Positions 1-7,869 of a stretch of DNA of 47,049 nt are shown piece by piece. Origin of the DNA: JBHOQX01 sp042408595 (GTDB lineage: Bacteria > Chloroflexota > Chloroflexia > Chloroflexales > Roseiflexaceae); contig JBHOQX010000006.1 of assembly GCA_042408595.1 (NCBI GenBank), forward strand, positions 1 to 47,049, in the 5' to 3' direction. The notes below the pieces were generated by a model that searched no databases, was not told the origin of the DNA, and worked only from the letters and a program-made list of their open reading frames with translations. The first letter of the stretch is position 1. The number at the start of each line of letters is the position of its first letter. Made by a program: the position numbers and the translations under genes.

Positions 1-1
1 C

Positions 2-1338
2 TAGGGCTTCTCAGTTCTTTAACTTTGTGCTACGCTCCACACTACTGAACGAAGAGTGTGTGGAGGTGTGACGAATGGCTCTCCAACCCCATCCAGACAG
101 CTTGCTCGGCACTCTGGCGACTTTCCCGGACCCACGCAGCCGCAAAGGTCGTCGCTTCCCGCTGGCCACGCTCCTCGGCCTGGTGTTGCTGGGGATGCTG
201 CACGGTCACGACAGTCTGCGCGGTGCCTGGGTCTGGGCACACCAGCGCTGGGGGCTGCTCTGGCGTCCCTTGGGTGCGCGCAGCCCGCATTTCCCCTCCT
301 ACAACACGGTGCGCGATCTGCTCAGTCGCCTGGATTCCGACGCCCTCGATCGCCAGATGCGGCCGTGGCTCGAACAGTTGCTCGATCACCCAGTGGGTGG
401 GGTGAGTGCCGATGGCAAGGGCTTGCGCGGCAGCAAACGCGACGATGTTGAGGCGTTGCATGTGGTGTCACTGGTGGCCCACGAAGGTGCGACCGTTCTG
501 GCCCAACGCGAGGCAAGTGGCGGGGATGAAGTCGCGGCCTTGCTGCTCTTGTTGAGCGAGGTGCCGCTCAAAGGTCGAACCATTAGTATGGATGCCGGAT
601 TGCTCAACGCGCAGGTGACGAAGACGATTAGCGAGCAGCAGGGCGACTACGCCGGGAGCGTGAAAGGCAACCAGGCCGAAATAGAGCAGTTGCTGGATGC
701 GTGGGTGGCTGAAGCGGTCCTTTCCCCCCCAGGCTGGAGCGCCAGCGCCACTGCCGGTGAGGGAGGTGGAGATTGCGCCGCCACGCCGAAAGAAACGCCA
801 AGCGGCGGGCGTGACTGACACGATGCGGCGCGCACTGCGGGCGCGGCGGGCGCCAGATGCTTGCACGATCGAGAAGTCGCGCGGGAGGCTGGAGATACGT
901 GAACTGTGGGTGGTGGAAGCGGGTGAGTTGGGGCCATATCTGGCAGAAGATTGGGGCTGGGTAGGGGTGGCCCAAATCGGCTGGCTGCGGCGCTGGCGTA
1001 AGAAGCGCCCACACGACCTTTGGAGCGTGGAAGAGGTGACGATTGTAACCAGCCGATCAGCCGTAAGCCTGCCGGCGCAACGGTTGCTCAAGCTGCTGCG
1101 CCAGCACTGGGCGATCGAGAATAGCGTGCATTGGGTGCGGGACATGACCTTCCATGAAGACCGCCTGCATGGGCGGCAGGTCGGGGTTTGCCTGGCGTGG
1201 CTACGGAATCTGGCTATCAATCTCATACGACGGCACCGCCCAGGCGCGTTCCTTCCTGATGTCTGGAGTGAACTGAGCGCCTACCTGCCCACTGCACTGC
1301 GCTGGCTACTCGCACCGTTAATGAACTGAGAAGCCCTA
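2..1338 (+). mobile_element. ISAs1-family insertion sequence
   Basis: A complete insertion sequence of about 1.34 kb. The terminal inverted repeats are seen at 2-23 and 1317-1338; they agree at 21 of 22 positions and begin TAGGGCTTCTCAGTTC when read inward. The right repeat contains the transposase stop codon. The single gene inside is a DDE transposase of the ISAs1 type. The window starts one base before the left repeat, so a target-site duplication cannot be tested. The position at the very edge suggests the assembly broke at a multicopy element, which is an inference. Confidence 0.85.
75..1329 (+). pseudogene. ISAs1-family transposase, frameshifted
   Basis: This DDE transposase would cut and join the ends of the surrounding IS. 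It is read in two frames. The first (75 to about 725) carries the ISAs1 hallmark SADGKGLRGS with the first catalytic Asp, and ISMDAG with the second. The second frame (about 726-1329) carries ENSVHWVRDMTFHEDR with the catalytic Glu. The joined length of about 418 residues is close to family size. GGAGGT at 62-67 gives a good ribosome site for the ATG at 75. The switch is +1 and falls at or near a run of seven C at 724-730. It could be an inactivating insertion, a homopolymer sequencing error, or slippage on the C run; the sequence alone cannot decide. Confidence 0.8.
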
Positions 1339-1356
1339 ATGGGCGAGCGCCGCGCC

Positions 1357-1386
1357 TTGACACTCCCGCCGGCCCTCAGCTACAAT
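1357..1386 (+). promoter_or_regulatory. sigma-70 promoter of the aminotransferase gene
   Basis: A perfect TTGACA (1357-1362) and TACAAT (1381-1386) are separated by 18 bases. Transcription would start near 1393, leaving a leader of about 65 bases before the GTG start at 1459. The -35 box begins only 19 bases beyond the IS right end, so the insertion left the core promoter intact but removed anything further upstream. Confidence 0.75.
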
Positions 1387-1458
1387 GGCGCTCCGGGACA
1401 TGCGCGTTTCCCCGTTTCGTACGCGCCGAACCGGCATTGTCGCCGGCGAGGAGGTTTT

Positions 1459-2808
1459 GTGACAACAACGATTGACCCCCTGATCGATGTGGCTGGCAGC
1501 GCGCCTGTGATCCCCGGCCCGCGCGCCCGGGCGCTGGTCGAGCGCGACCGGCAGGTGTATGTTCCGGCGATGGGCCGAGTCTATCCCTTCGCGATGGAGC
1601 GGGGCGAGGGCTGCCGCGTGTGGGATGTGGACGGCAACCGCTACCTGGACATGAACGCCGGGATCGCGGTCGTTTCCGCCGGGCATTCGCATCCGCGCGT
1701 GGTCAACGCGATCCGCGAGCAGGCCGGCCGGTTCATCCATATGGCCGGCACCGATTTTTACAGCGAGCCGATGGTGCGCTTCGGCGAGAAGCTCACGTCG
1801 GTGATGCCGCAGGGCTACGATTGGCGCGTCTTTCCCTGCAACTCCGGCACCGAGGCGGTGGAGGCGGCGATCAAGCTGGCGCGCTACGTCACCGGCCGGC
1901 AGGGGATCATCGCCTTCTTCGGCGCGTTCCACGGCCGCTCGTACGGCTCGCTCTCGCTCACCGCGTCGAAGCCGGTGCAGCGCCGCGGCTACTACCCGCT
2001 CGTGCCGGGCGCCTTCCACGCCTTCTACGCCAACCCGTACCGCCCGCCGTTCGATGTGTCGCCCGAGCGGGTGACGGACGTCTGCCTCGACTATATCGAG
2101 CAGACGCTGTTCCACACCATCGCGCCGCCGCCGGACGTGGCCGCGATCATCGTCGAGACGATCCAGGGCGAGGGTGGGTATGTCGTGCCTGCGCCGGGCT
2201 TCCTGCCGGGCCTGCGGCGCATCTGCGACCAGTACGGCATCCTGCTGATCTGCGACGAAGTCCAGAGCGGCGTGGGCCGCACCGGGAAGATGTGGGCCTT
2301 TGAGCACGAGGGGATCGTGCCGGATATCGTCGCCTCGGCCAAGGGGCTGGGCGGCGGCGTGCCGATCGGCGCGATGATCGCCCGCCGCGAGTTGACCGAC
2401 CTCTGGCAGCCCGGCTCACATGGCAACACCTACGGCGGCAACGCGCTCACCTGCGCCGCTGCGACCGAGGTGCTCGCGCTGGTCGAAGAGGAACTGGCGG
2501 ACAACGCCGCGCGCGTCGGCGCGCACCTGATGGACGGCCTGGAGGAGTTGCAGGGCCGCTACGAGGCGATCGGCGATGTGCGCGGGCGCGGCCTGATGAT
2601 CGGCGTCGAATTCGTCAAAGATCGCGCCACCAGGGAGCCGCATCGCGCGCTGGCCCACCGGCTCATGGACGAAGCCTTCACCCGCGGGCTGCTGCTGCTG
2701 ACCTGCGGCGCGTCCACGATCCGCCTCTGCCCCCCGCTGGTGCTGACAACGGCCGAGGCTGACGAGGCGCTGACGATCTTCGAGGCCGCCCTGCGCGCAT
2801 CGATCTAA
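1459..2808 (+). CDS. class III aminotransferase, 4-aminobutyrate type
   Basis: A PLP-dependent enzyme of 449 residues that would move an omega-amino group (GABA, ornithine or a similar substrate) to 2-oxoglutarate or pyruvate. The fold-type I class III signatures are clear: the phosphate-binding CNSGTEAVEAAIKLAR, the ICDEVQSGVGRTGK stretch with the cofactor-contacting Asp, and SAKGLGGGVPIG with the Schiff-base Lys. The start is placed at GTG 1459 because GGCGAGGAGG stands just upstream and the promoter at 1357-1386 lies inside the longer open frame. Substrate preference cannot be read from sequence. It lacks an adjacent dehydrogenase, but an aldehyde dehydrogenase and a second class III enzyme lie 8 kb downstream. 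A GABA transaminase (gabT) is the best guess; acetylornithine aminotransferase is the alternative. Confidence 0.85.
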   Translation: MTTTIDPLIDVAGSAPVIPGPRARALVERDRQVYVPAMGRVYPFAMERGEGCRVWDVDGNRYLDMNAGIAVVSAGHSHPRVVNAIREQAGRFIHMAGTDFYSEPMVRFGEKLTSVMPQGYDWRVFPCNSGTEAVEAAIKLARYVTGRQGIIAFFGAFHGRSYGSLSLTASKPVQRRGYYPLVPGAFHAFYANPYRPPFDVSPERVTDVCLDYIEQTLFHTIAPPPDVAAIIVETIQGEGGYVVPAPGFLPGLRRICDQYGILLICDEVQSGVGRTGKMWAFEHEGIVPDIVASAKGLGGGVPIGAMIARRELTDLWQPGSHGNTYGGNALTCAAATEVLALVEEELADNAARVGAHLMDGLEELQGRYEAIGDVRGRGLMIGVEFVKDRATREPHRALAHRLMDEAFTRGLLLLTCGASTIRLCPPLVLTTAEADEALTIFEAALRASI

Positions 2809-2820
2809 ACATCAGTTACT

Positions 2821-2872
2821 GCATGCGGAATGCTACCACACCGCCTGTGTGCATCCTGTTCATTCCGCATGC
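2821..2872. terminator. nested hairpin after the aminotransferase gene
   Basis: GCATGCGGAATG (2821-2832) and CATTCCGCATGC (2861-2872) form a perfect 12-bp stem. Inside its 28-base loop, CACAC and GTGTG can pair again. It starts 12 bases after the stop codon. There is no U-tract, so it may be a stem-loop terminator or an operator for the next gene. Confidence 0.55.
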
Positions 2873-2899
2873 CTCTCTCATCACGCTCGTATGGCTCCT

Positions 2900-3199
2900 A
2901 TGCGCCTCATCCTCTCCTGGGACATCCGCGACGACTGCGAACGCGATTGCCTAGAATTTATGTCAAGCGAATTCGGGCCACGTTTGCAGCGCTTGGGTGT
3001 TCGTCTCACCGATGTCTGGTATACACAGGCGGGCGTGGGGCCACAGATCGTCGTGGCCGGGGTGGTGAACAGCGAGGAGGCCGCACGTGACGTGTTGCGG
3101 AGCGGCGACTATGCACGGCTGTGCGAGCGGCTGAATACCTATGCGGAGAATGTCAGGTGCCGGCTGCGTGCCGGGTGGAGAAACGGGCCGCACTTGTGA
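2900..3199 (+). CDS. small conserved-looking protein of unknown function
   Basis: A 99-residue protein beginning MRLILSWDIRDD, without signal peptide or membrane segment. It alternates beta-like and helical stretches (LILSWDI, CLEFMSSEFGPRL, DVWYTQAG, QIVVAGVV, EEAARDVLRS). This pattern suggests a small alpha/beta dimeric fold of the ferredoxin-like or NIPSNAP/monooxygenase kind, but no catalytic motif is visible. I do not recognise a named family. Two in-frame ATGs at 2891 and 2900 are possible starts; 2900 is chosen because it begins the regular fold. Upstream codons overlap the hairpin at 2821-2872 and are unlikely to be translated. It converges with the membrane-protein gene at 3286. Confidence 0.6.
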   Translation: MRLILSWDIRDDCERDCLEFMSSEFGPRLQRLGVRLTDVWYTQAGVGPQIVVAGVVNSEEAARDVLRSGDYARLCERLNTYAENVRCRLRAGWRNGPHL

Positions 3200-3285
3200 C
3201 AGGACGACTTGGTCAGCGGGCGACACGGTGACAGGGTGCAAAGGGTAGGATACGAGGTGTAGGCCCTAACCCCAACCCCCAGCCG
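3200..3285. repeat. degenerate word array between convergent genes
   Basis: Immediately after the TGA at 3197-3199 come loosely repeated words of the GTGACAGG/GCGACACG kind, then GGTGCAAAGGGTAGG, then CCCTAACCCC-type words that can partly pair with them. It belongs to the word-array family described in the findings. Confidence 0.5.
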
Positions 3286-3819
3286 TTAGCCCCTGGCCTC
3301 ATCACTCGGAGCAAGCGGCGGCGGGGCCATCGGCGGCGGCGGGGGGGCGGGGGCCTGGTTGCGCAGCGCCAGCCAGCCGCCCAGCGCGCCGAACCCCAGC
3401 GCCAGCAGCAACTCCATCAGGCCGACACAGAAGCCGGCCAACGGCATGGCGACCGTCAGGATCGCCCCGACCTGCTCCGGTGTGATCGTTATGTCTGGTT
3501 GCTCCGCCAGTAACTCCTCAATAATTTCCTGCTCAAAGTTTGGCGTGATCCAGCGAACGAGCGAGATGACGATGATGAAGAAGAGCATCGAGCCGACCAG
3601 TGCGCCGACCCCGGTTAGCGCCCCGGCCATGGTTGCCCCGCCGATCCGCGCCGCTGGCGCGCCCCAGCGCACCGCTAAATAGCCTGCGGCGGTCGCCAGG
3701 CCCAGCACCACCAACGGGGCGACCAGCAGCACGCCGATGGCCGGAATCCATGAAACCGCCAGCACCAGGACGAGCGCCGTCAGGCCGAAAATCAGGCCGG
3801 AACGCATCGGGCCAGACAT
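3286..3819 (-). CDS. four-helix membrane protein with proline-rich tail
   Basis: A 177-residue integral membrane protein of unknown function. Four hydrophobic segments are visible, near residues 6-24, 27-48, 62-86 and 118-150, the last long enough to be a hairpin. The loop before the last segment is acidic (EQEIIEELLAEQPD). The C-terminus is a proline-rich cytoplasmic-type tail (APAPPPPPMAPPPLAP). The start is at ATG 3819 because GAGGAGGCGGC precedes it; the longer open frame lacks a ribosome site. It is transcribed away from hisC with about 200 bases of array sequence between them. I recognise no named family; DUF5518-like or similar small membrane families are possible. Confidence 0.6.
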   Translation of the reverse strand: MSGPMRSGLIFGLTALVLVLAVSWIPAIGVLLVAPLVVLGLATAAGYLAVRWGAPAARIGGATMAGALTGVGALVGSMLFFIIVISLVRWITPNFEQEIIEELLAEQPDITITPEQVGAILTVAMPLAGFCVGLMELLLALGFGALGGWLALRNQAPAPPPPPMAPPPLAPSDEARG

Positions 3820-3922
3820 GCCGCCTCCTCGGAGCGATAAACTACACCGAGCGAACGACAAAAGTAGATGATACCGTCAATGGACGAGGGACGGTGGGCG
3901 GTAATCTCAGACAAAGAGAAGG

Positions 3923-3971
3923 GGAGATCAGGCGAGCAGGAGATTGACTCGCTCCTGCTCCGGTTGTCTCC
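3923..3971. terminator. two-part hairpin downstream of hisC
   Basis: GAGCAGGAG (3934-3942) pairs perfectly with CTCCTGCTC (3952-3960), and an outer GGAGA (3923-3927) pairs with TCTCC (3967-3971). Read on the minus strand it lies about 57 bases after the hisC stop and is followed by a pyrimidine-rich stretch. It is a likely terminator for the hisC transcript. Confidence 0.5.
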
Positions 3972-4000
3972 TCGGCTCCTCGTCTCCTGCGCCTAGCGTT

Positions 4001-4029
4001 CGTCCTTCGTCCTACGTCCTTCGTCCTTC
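4001..4029. repeat. tandem CGTCCTT repeat touching the hisC stop
   Basis: Four 7-base units, CGTCCTT-CGTCCTA-CGTCCTT-CGTCCTT, run from 4001 to 4028. The last unit overlaps the hisC stop codon (TCA at 4028-4030 on the plus strand). Confidence 0.7.
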
Positions 4030-5146
4030 ATGCCCCAACCCGCAGCTCCCCCAGTACTTCGCGCAGCGCTGCGATGAAGCGGCGATTTTCGTCCTCCAAC
4101 CCGAACGAGACGCGGATCATCCCAGGCAGCCCCCAGCCGGCCAGTGGGTTGACGGTGAAGCCGCGCTCCATGAGCGCCTCCGTCACCGCCGCATCGTCGC
4201 CCACCACCACGGCGACGAAGTTCGTCTCGCTCGGAAGGGGATCGAGGCCCAGCGCGCGCAGCGCGGCAGTCATGTACGCGCGGCTGGCGCGGGCGTGCGC
4301 GCGGCTGCGCTCAAGATGCGCGTCGTCGCTCAGCGCCGCCAGGCCACCGACCTGCGCCAGCAGGTTGACATTGAATGTCGGGCGGGCGCGCTCCAGATAA
4401 TCGACCACATCCGGATGGGCGAAGGCATAGCCCAGGCGCAGCCCGGCCAGGCCATGGATCTTGGCGAACGTCCGCAGCGCGATCAGATTGCGCCGACCGG
4501 CGCGCAGCTCGGCCAGCGAGTCCGGGAAGTCTGGGCGCTCGACGAACTCGATGTAGGCTTCGTCGAGCACGACGAGCACATCCTCCGGCACGCGATCCAG
4601 CAGCCGGGCCACCTCCGCCGCGCCATTCGAGGTACCGGTCGGATTGTTTGGATTGCAGACGAACAGGAGGCGGGTGCGCGGCGTCACCGCATCGGCCAGC
4701 GCCTCCAGGTCGTGCGTGTAGTTGCGCAGCGGCACGCGCACGGCGCGCGCGCCCATCTCCAGCGTACGGCGATAGTAGCTGATGAAGGTGCCCTCAGCCA
4801 TCACCGCCTCGTCCCCCACGCCGAGGAACGCCAGGCAGAGCAGCAGCACCATCTCATCGGAACCATTGGTGCAGATGATCTGCTCCGGCGGCATGTCGAA
4901 GCGCTCGGCCAGCCCCTGCCGCAGCGCCACGGCGCCGGCGTCCGGGTAGCGGTGCGCACCGGCGAGCGCCGCCTGCATCGCCGCCAGCGCGCGCGGCGAA
5001 GGGCCAAGCGGGTTCTCGTTCGACGAGAGCTTGACGACGCCCGCCGGCTGCTGGCGGGTCAGCTTCGGCGGTTTGTAGGGCGGCAGGGTGCGGATGTAGT
5101 CTTTGAATTGCATCTGGATGCTTTCCGTTGCCATCACTCCATTCAT
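4028..5146 (-). CDS. hisC: histidinol-phosphate aminotransferase
   Basis: A PLP enzyme of the histidine biosynthesis pathway that converts imidazole-acetol phosphate and glutamate to histidinol phosphate. The 372-residue protein shows the family pattern: SSNENPLGPSP near the N-terminus, YPDAGA, the CNPNNPTGT loop, VLDEAYIEF, and TFAKIHGLAGLRLGYA with the Schiff-base Lys and its Gly-Arg partner. It lies 15 bases downstream of the GAF-PAS kinase gene on the same strand and is probably co-transcribed. No other his gene is in view. The first ATG has no good ribosome site; the internal ATG at 5113 (GGAAAG upstream, protein MQFKDYIRTLPPY) is an equally good start. An aromatic aminotransferase is a less likely reading. 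Confidence 0.88.
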   Translation of the reverse strand: MNGVMATESIQMQFKDYIRTLPPYKPPKLTRQQPAGVVKLSSNENPLGPSPRALAAMQAALAGAHRYPDAGAVALRQGLAERFDMPPEQIICTNGSDEMVLLLCLAFLGVGDEAVMAEGTFISYYRRTLEMGARAVRVPLRNYTHDLEALADAVTPRTRLLFVCNPNNPTGTSNGAAEVARLLDRVPEDVLVVLDEAYIEFVERPDFPDSLAELRAGRRNLIALRTFAKIHGLAGLRLGYAFAHPDVVDYLERARPTFNVNLLAQVGGLAALSDDAHLERSRAHARASRAYMTAALRALGLDPLPSETNFVAVVVGDDAAVTEALMERGFTVNPLAGWGLPGMIRVSFGLEDENRRFIAALREVLGELRVGA

Positions 5147-5161
5147 CGGGCGGTTGAGCGG

Positions 5162-7495
5162 TCATCCTGGACTGTGCACCTTGCACTCCGAACGCTCCTC
5201 GAGGTCGAGCGGCAACGCGACGTAGAACGTGCTCCCCTGGCCCGGGCGGCTCTCGGCCCAGATCGCGCCGTCGTGGCGCAACACGAACTCGCGGCTGAGG
5301 TACAGGCCCAGGCCGAGCCCTTCGCCGCGCCGTTCGCGCCCGCGGGAGAAGCGCTTGAACAGCCGCGCCTGCTGCTCCTCGGAGATGCCCGCGCCCTGAT
5401 CCTCCACGCCGATCAGCGCCAGCAACTCGCCGTCGCTCAGCGGCGGCGCCCCCTCGCCGCGCGCCTCGGCCAGCGCCGGGTGCCGCGCCAGCAGGTCGCC
5501 GGCGCGCTTCAGTCCGACCGAGACGCAGACCGTGGTGCCAGCGGGGCTGTAGCGGATCGCGTTGCTGAGCAGGTTCGTCAGCACCTGGCGGATGCGCATC
5601 TGGTCGCAGACCAGGGGCAGCTCGCGCCGGTCGGCCTCGAGCAGCAGCGCGCGATCGCCGGCAGTGGCGCGCTGCTGCTCCAGCACCTGCTCCACCAGCG
5701 AGACCAGGTTCACCCGCTGGAGATGCAGACTGATCTGGTCGGCATCGAGGCGCGACACATCGAGCAGGTTGTCCACCATGCGCAGCATGTGCGACACCTG
5801 CTGGCCGAGCACCGTCAGCCCGCGCAGATCGGATGACGACTCGTCGCGCGCCTGCTCGCGGCGCAGCAGCAGGTCGGTGTAGCTGCGGACGGCGGCGAGC
5901 GGGCTGCGCAACTCATGCGCCGCGACCGCCAGGAAGTCGTCCTTGGCCCGCTCCAGCTTCTGGCTGCTGGTCACATCGCGGAAAACAACCACCGCGCCTT
6001 CGATCATGCCATCCTCATGGCGGTAGACCGGCGCGCCGCTGAAGCTCATCACCGTATCCAGGCCGCTCGCGCCGCGGACGAGCACGCGGTAGTCGTGGAA
6101 GACCTTGCCGGAGAGCGCAAGCGCCAGCGGCAGCCGCTCGACCGGTAGCGGATTGCCCTCCAGGTCGCGGATGCCGTAGAAATCCGGCATCTCGCTCAGG
6201 GGCTGCTGGTAGGGCACCTGTTCGATCGACAGGAGCGCGCGGGCGGTCTCGTTCACCAGCACCAGCCGGCCCTGGCCGTCGCACAGCGCCACCCCCTCCG
6301 CGATGCTGTTGATCACCGCCGTCAGCTTGCGCCGCTCGGTCTGGCTATCTTCGTACAGCATGACGTTGGCGATCGCGAAACCGATCAGGTTGCCCATGGT
6401 CATCAGCACCGGCACATCCACGCGCTCGTGGAGTGTCTGGTCGCCGAACAGGCAGACGACGCCGACGACCGTGCCGCCGGCCAGCAGCGGCAGGTAGACG
6501 CAGCTATGCAGCCCGGCGGCGAGCAGGGCATCCTCGGGCGGCTCCGGCAGCAGCGGGCGGCGGATCGGCTGTCCGTAGCGCACCGCCTCCTCGCAGAACG
6601 AGTCGGCGACGGGCAGATGCCCGCACTGGTCGCCCCAGGCCGCGGGCAGGTTGCGCAGCGCCCCGGCTCGCAGCTCGCTCCGCACCGGGTCGAGCAGGAG
6701 CAACGCGCCGGCCCCGGCCCGGACCACGCCCATGGTCACATCGAGCACGTTTCCGACCAGCTCGTTCAGATCGCCGGCGGAGCTGACGGCGGTGCCGATC
6801 GCGCCGAAGGCCTCCAGACGGCTCTTGTTGGCGACCATCTCGGCGTGCAGCTGGGCGTTCTTGATCGCGCCCGCCGCCAGGTTAGCGAACGTCTGGAGCG
6901 CCTGAAGATCCTGCCGGCGCAGCGGCGGGGAGAAGCCAAGGTTCAGCAGCTCCAGCACGCCGATGACCTCCTGGCCGACGCGGAGCGGCAGCATCACCGC
7001 CGTCAGTTCGCGCGGCAGCAGGCTGAGGAGCTGGCGGGCACCCTCCTGGTTGCGCGGCAGCACCTCGCCGAGCTGCTCGCGATAGCGCCAGCGCCCCTCG
7101 ATCAAGAGCGGCTCGCCGCGCTGGAAGACGCCCCCGGCCAGGCTCTCGCCGGGGCGGAGCTGCATGCCCAGCACGGCATCGCGCGCCGGCCCCGGCTCCA
7201 GCCCGTGCTCCGAGGCGACCGCCAGCACGCCGCGCTGCCGGTCGTACATCCAGAGCAGGCTGGCCTGGATCGACGCCACGACCTCGACGACGCGGTGGGC
7301 CAGGCTGCTGAGCAGCTGGGGCAGGTCCAGCACCGAGACCAGGTAGGTCGAGACCTTGAGCAGGTTCGCCAGAATCTGGCTGCGCAGCTCAGCTTCGTCG
7401 GCGGGCGTGCGGGCCGGGCTGGCAGGCTGCGACGCTTCGACGCTCATGGGCGCATCTCGTGGTGGCGGCGGGCTGCTGCTGAAACGAATCGGCAT
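5162..7495 (-). CDS. soluble GAF-GAF-PAS sensor histidine kinase
   Basis: A 777-residue cytoplasmic signalling kinase without transmembrane segments. Order of domains: a GAF domain at about 45-220, a second GAF at about 230-385, a PAS domain at about 390-515 (INSIAEGVALCDGQGRLVLVN), HisKA with the phospho-acceptor in AAHELRSPLAAVRSY (about residue 527), then the ATPase domain with LLSNAIRYSP, EDQGAGI and GLGLGLYLSREF. No response regulator is adjacent. An extended -10 box (TGC-TATAAT) at 7501-7509 places the transcript start at or within a base or two of the ATG at 7495, so a leaderless message starting there is likely. A start at 7447 (MSVEASQ) is the alternative and has no clear ribosome site. 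The last residues (SECKVHSPG) are encoded by a word-array sequence. Confidence 0.88.
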   Translation of the reverse strand: MPIRFSSSPPPPRDAPMSVEASQPASPARTPADEAELRSQILANLLKVSTYLVSVLDLPQLLSSLAHRVVEVVASIQASLLWMYDRQRGVLAVASEHGLEPGPARDAVLGMQLRPGESLAGGVFQRGEPLLIEGRWRYREQLGEVLPRNQEGARQLLSLLPRELTAVMLPLRVGQEVIGVLELLNLGFSPPLRRQDLQALQTFANLAAGAIKNAQLHAEMVANKSRLEAFGAIGTAVSSAGDLNELVGNVLDVTMGVVRAGAGALLLLDPVRSELRAGALRNLPAAWGDQCGHLPVADSFCEEAVRYGQPIRRPLLPEPPEDALLAAGLHSCVYLPLLAGGTVVGVVCLFGDQTLHERVDVPVLMTMGNLIGFAIANVMLYEDSQTERRKLTAVINSIAEGVALCDGQGRLVLVNETARALLSIEQVPYQQPLSEMPDFYGIRDLEGNPLPVERLPLALALSGKVFHDYRVLVRGASGLDTVMSFSGAPVYRHEDGMIEGAVVVFRDVTSSQKLERAKDDFLAVAAHELRSPLAAVRSYTDLLLRREQARDESSSDLRGLTVLGQQVSHMLRMVDNLLDVSRLDADQISLHLQRVNLVSLVEQVLEQQRATAGDRALLLEADRRELPLVCDQMRIRQVLTNLLSNAIRYSPAGTTVCVSVGLKRAGDLLARHPALAEARGEGAPPLSDGELLALIGVEDQGAGISEEQQARLFKRFSRGRERRGEGLGLGLYLSREFVLRHDGAIWAESRPGQGSTFYVALPLDLEERSECKVHSPG

Positions 7496-7500
7496 GGCGG

Positions 7501-7509
7501 ATTATAGCA
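7501..7509 (-). promoter_or_regulatory. extended -10 promoter of the GAF-PAS kinase
   Basis: On the minus strand TGC-TATAAT ends only five bases before the ATG at 7495. No convincing -35 box is seen. It implies a leaderless or nearly leaderless mRNA for the kinase-hisC pair. Confidence 0.6.
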
Positions 7510-7684
7510 CACGGCGGGGCGGCGGGTGGTGTCCTGGCCCGGCGTGGCAGAGCGCCGTCCATGTCGGGGGCGCGAGCGGCGACGCCTCTCCAAACCCGCG
7601 GACGTGAGACTTCGACAGGGGGACGGGGTGGGGCGGCGTGGAGGGCCGGCACCTCCCGCCGGGCCAGCGACCGTGTGCATCATT

Positions 7685-7869
7685 ATGCGCGTTAGCAGAG
7701 TGCTATGGCTTTACGCGAGCGCGGCAGCGTGGCAGCCACCGCATCTATACGCGCCCGGCACCCGGTACTCCTCAATGTTCAGGATATCGGCGGCAACGCA
7801 AAGCCATATCAGGTTCGGCAGCTTCTGGCGATTATCGAAAGAGAGGAACAGTGCGTTGCCAACATATAG
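7685..7869 (+). pseudogene. decayed HicA toxin (mRNA interferase)
   Basis: Pieces of a HicA toxin lie in three frames. MRVSRVL starts at ATG 7685. After a break near 7703 the reading continues in another frame as YGFTRARQRGSHRIYTRP, which holds the GSH active-site motif. After a second break near 7768 it continues as LLNVQDIGGNAKPYQVRQ and ends at TAG 7867-7869. The first break removes a few codons of the N-terminal helix; the second fits loss of two bases in a CT run. In the family HicA cleaves mRNA and is held by HicB. Here the toxin cannot be made intact. Its end overlaps the start of the hicB remnant, as in functional hicAB operons. Confidence 0.75.

Noticed and set aside
1339..1458. Upstream extension of the aminotransferase frame to ATG 1339
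   Set aside because: It contains the TTGACA/TACAAT promoter; a GTG with a strong ribosome site follows at 1459.
3896..4029. CRISPR array suggested by repeated units near 3.9-4.0 kb
   Set aside because: Units are 7 bases and contiguous, without unique spacers of 30 or so bases; no cas genes.
3944..5836. Open frame of 630 codons on the plus strand
   Set aside because: Antisense to hisC and the GAF-PAS kinase, both with clear motifs; composition is that of a shadow frame.
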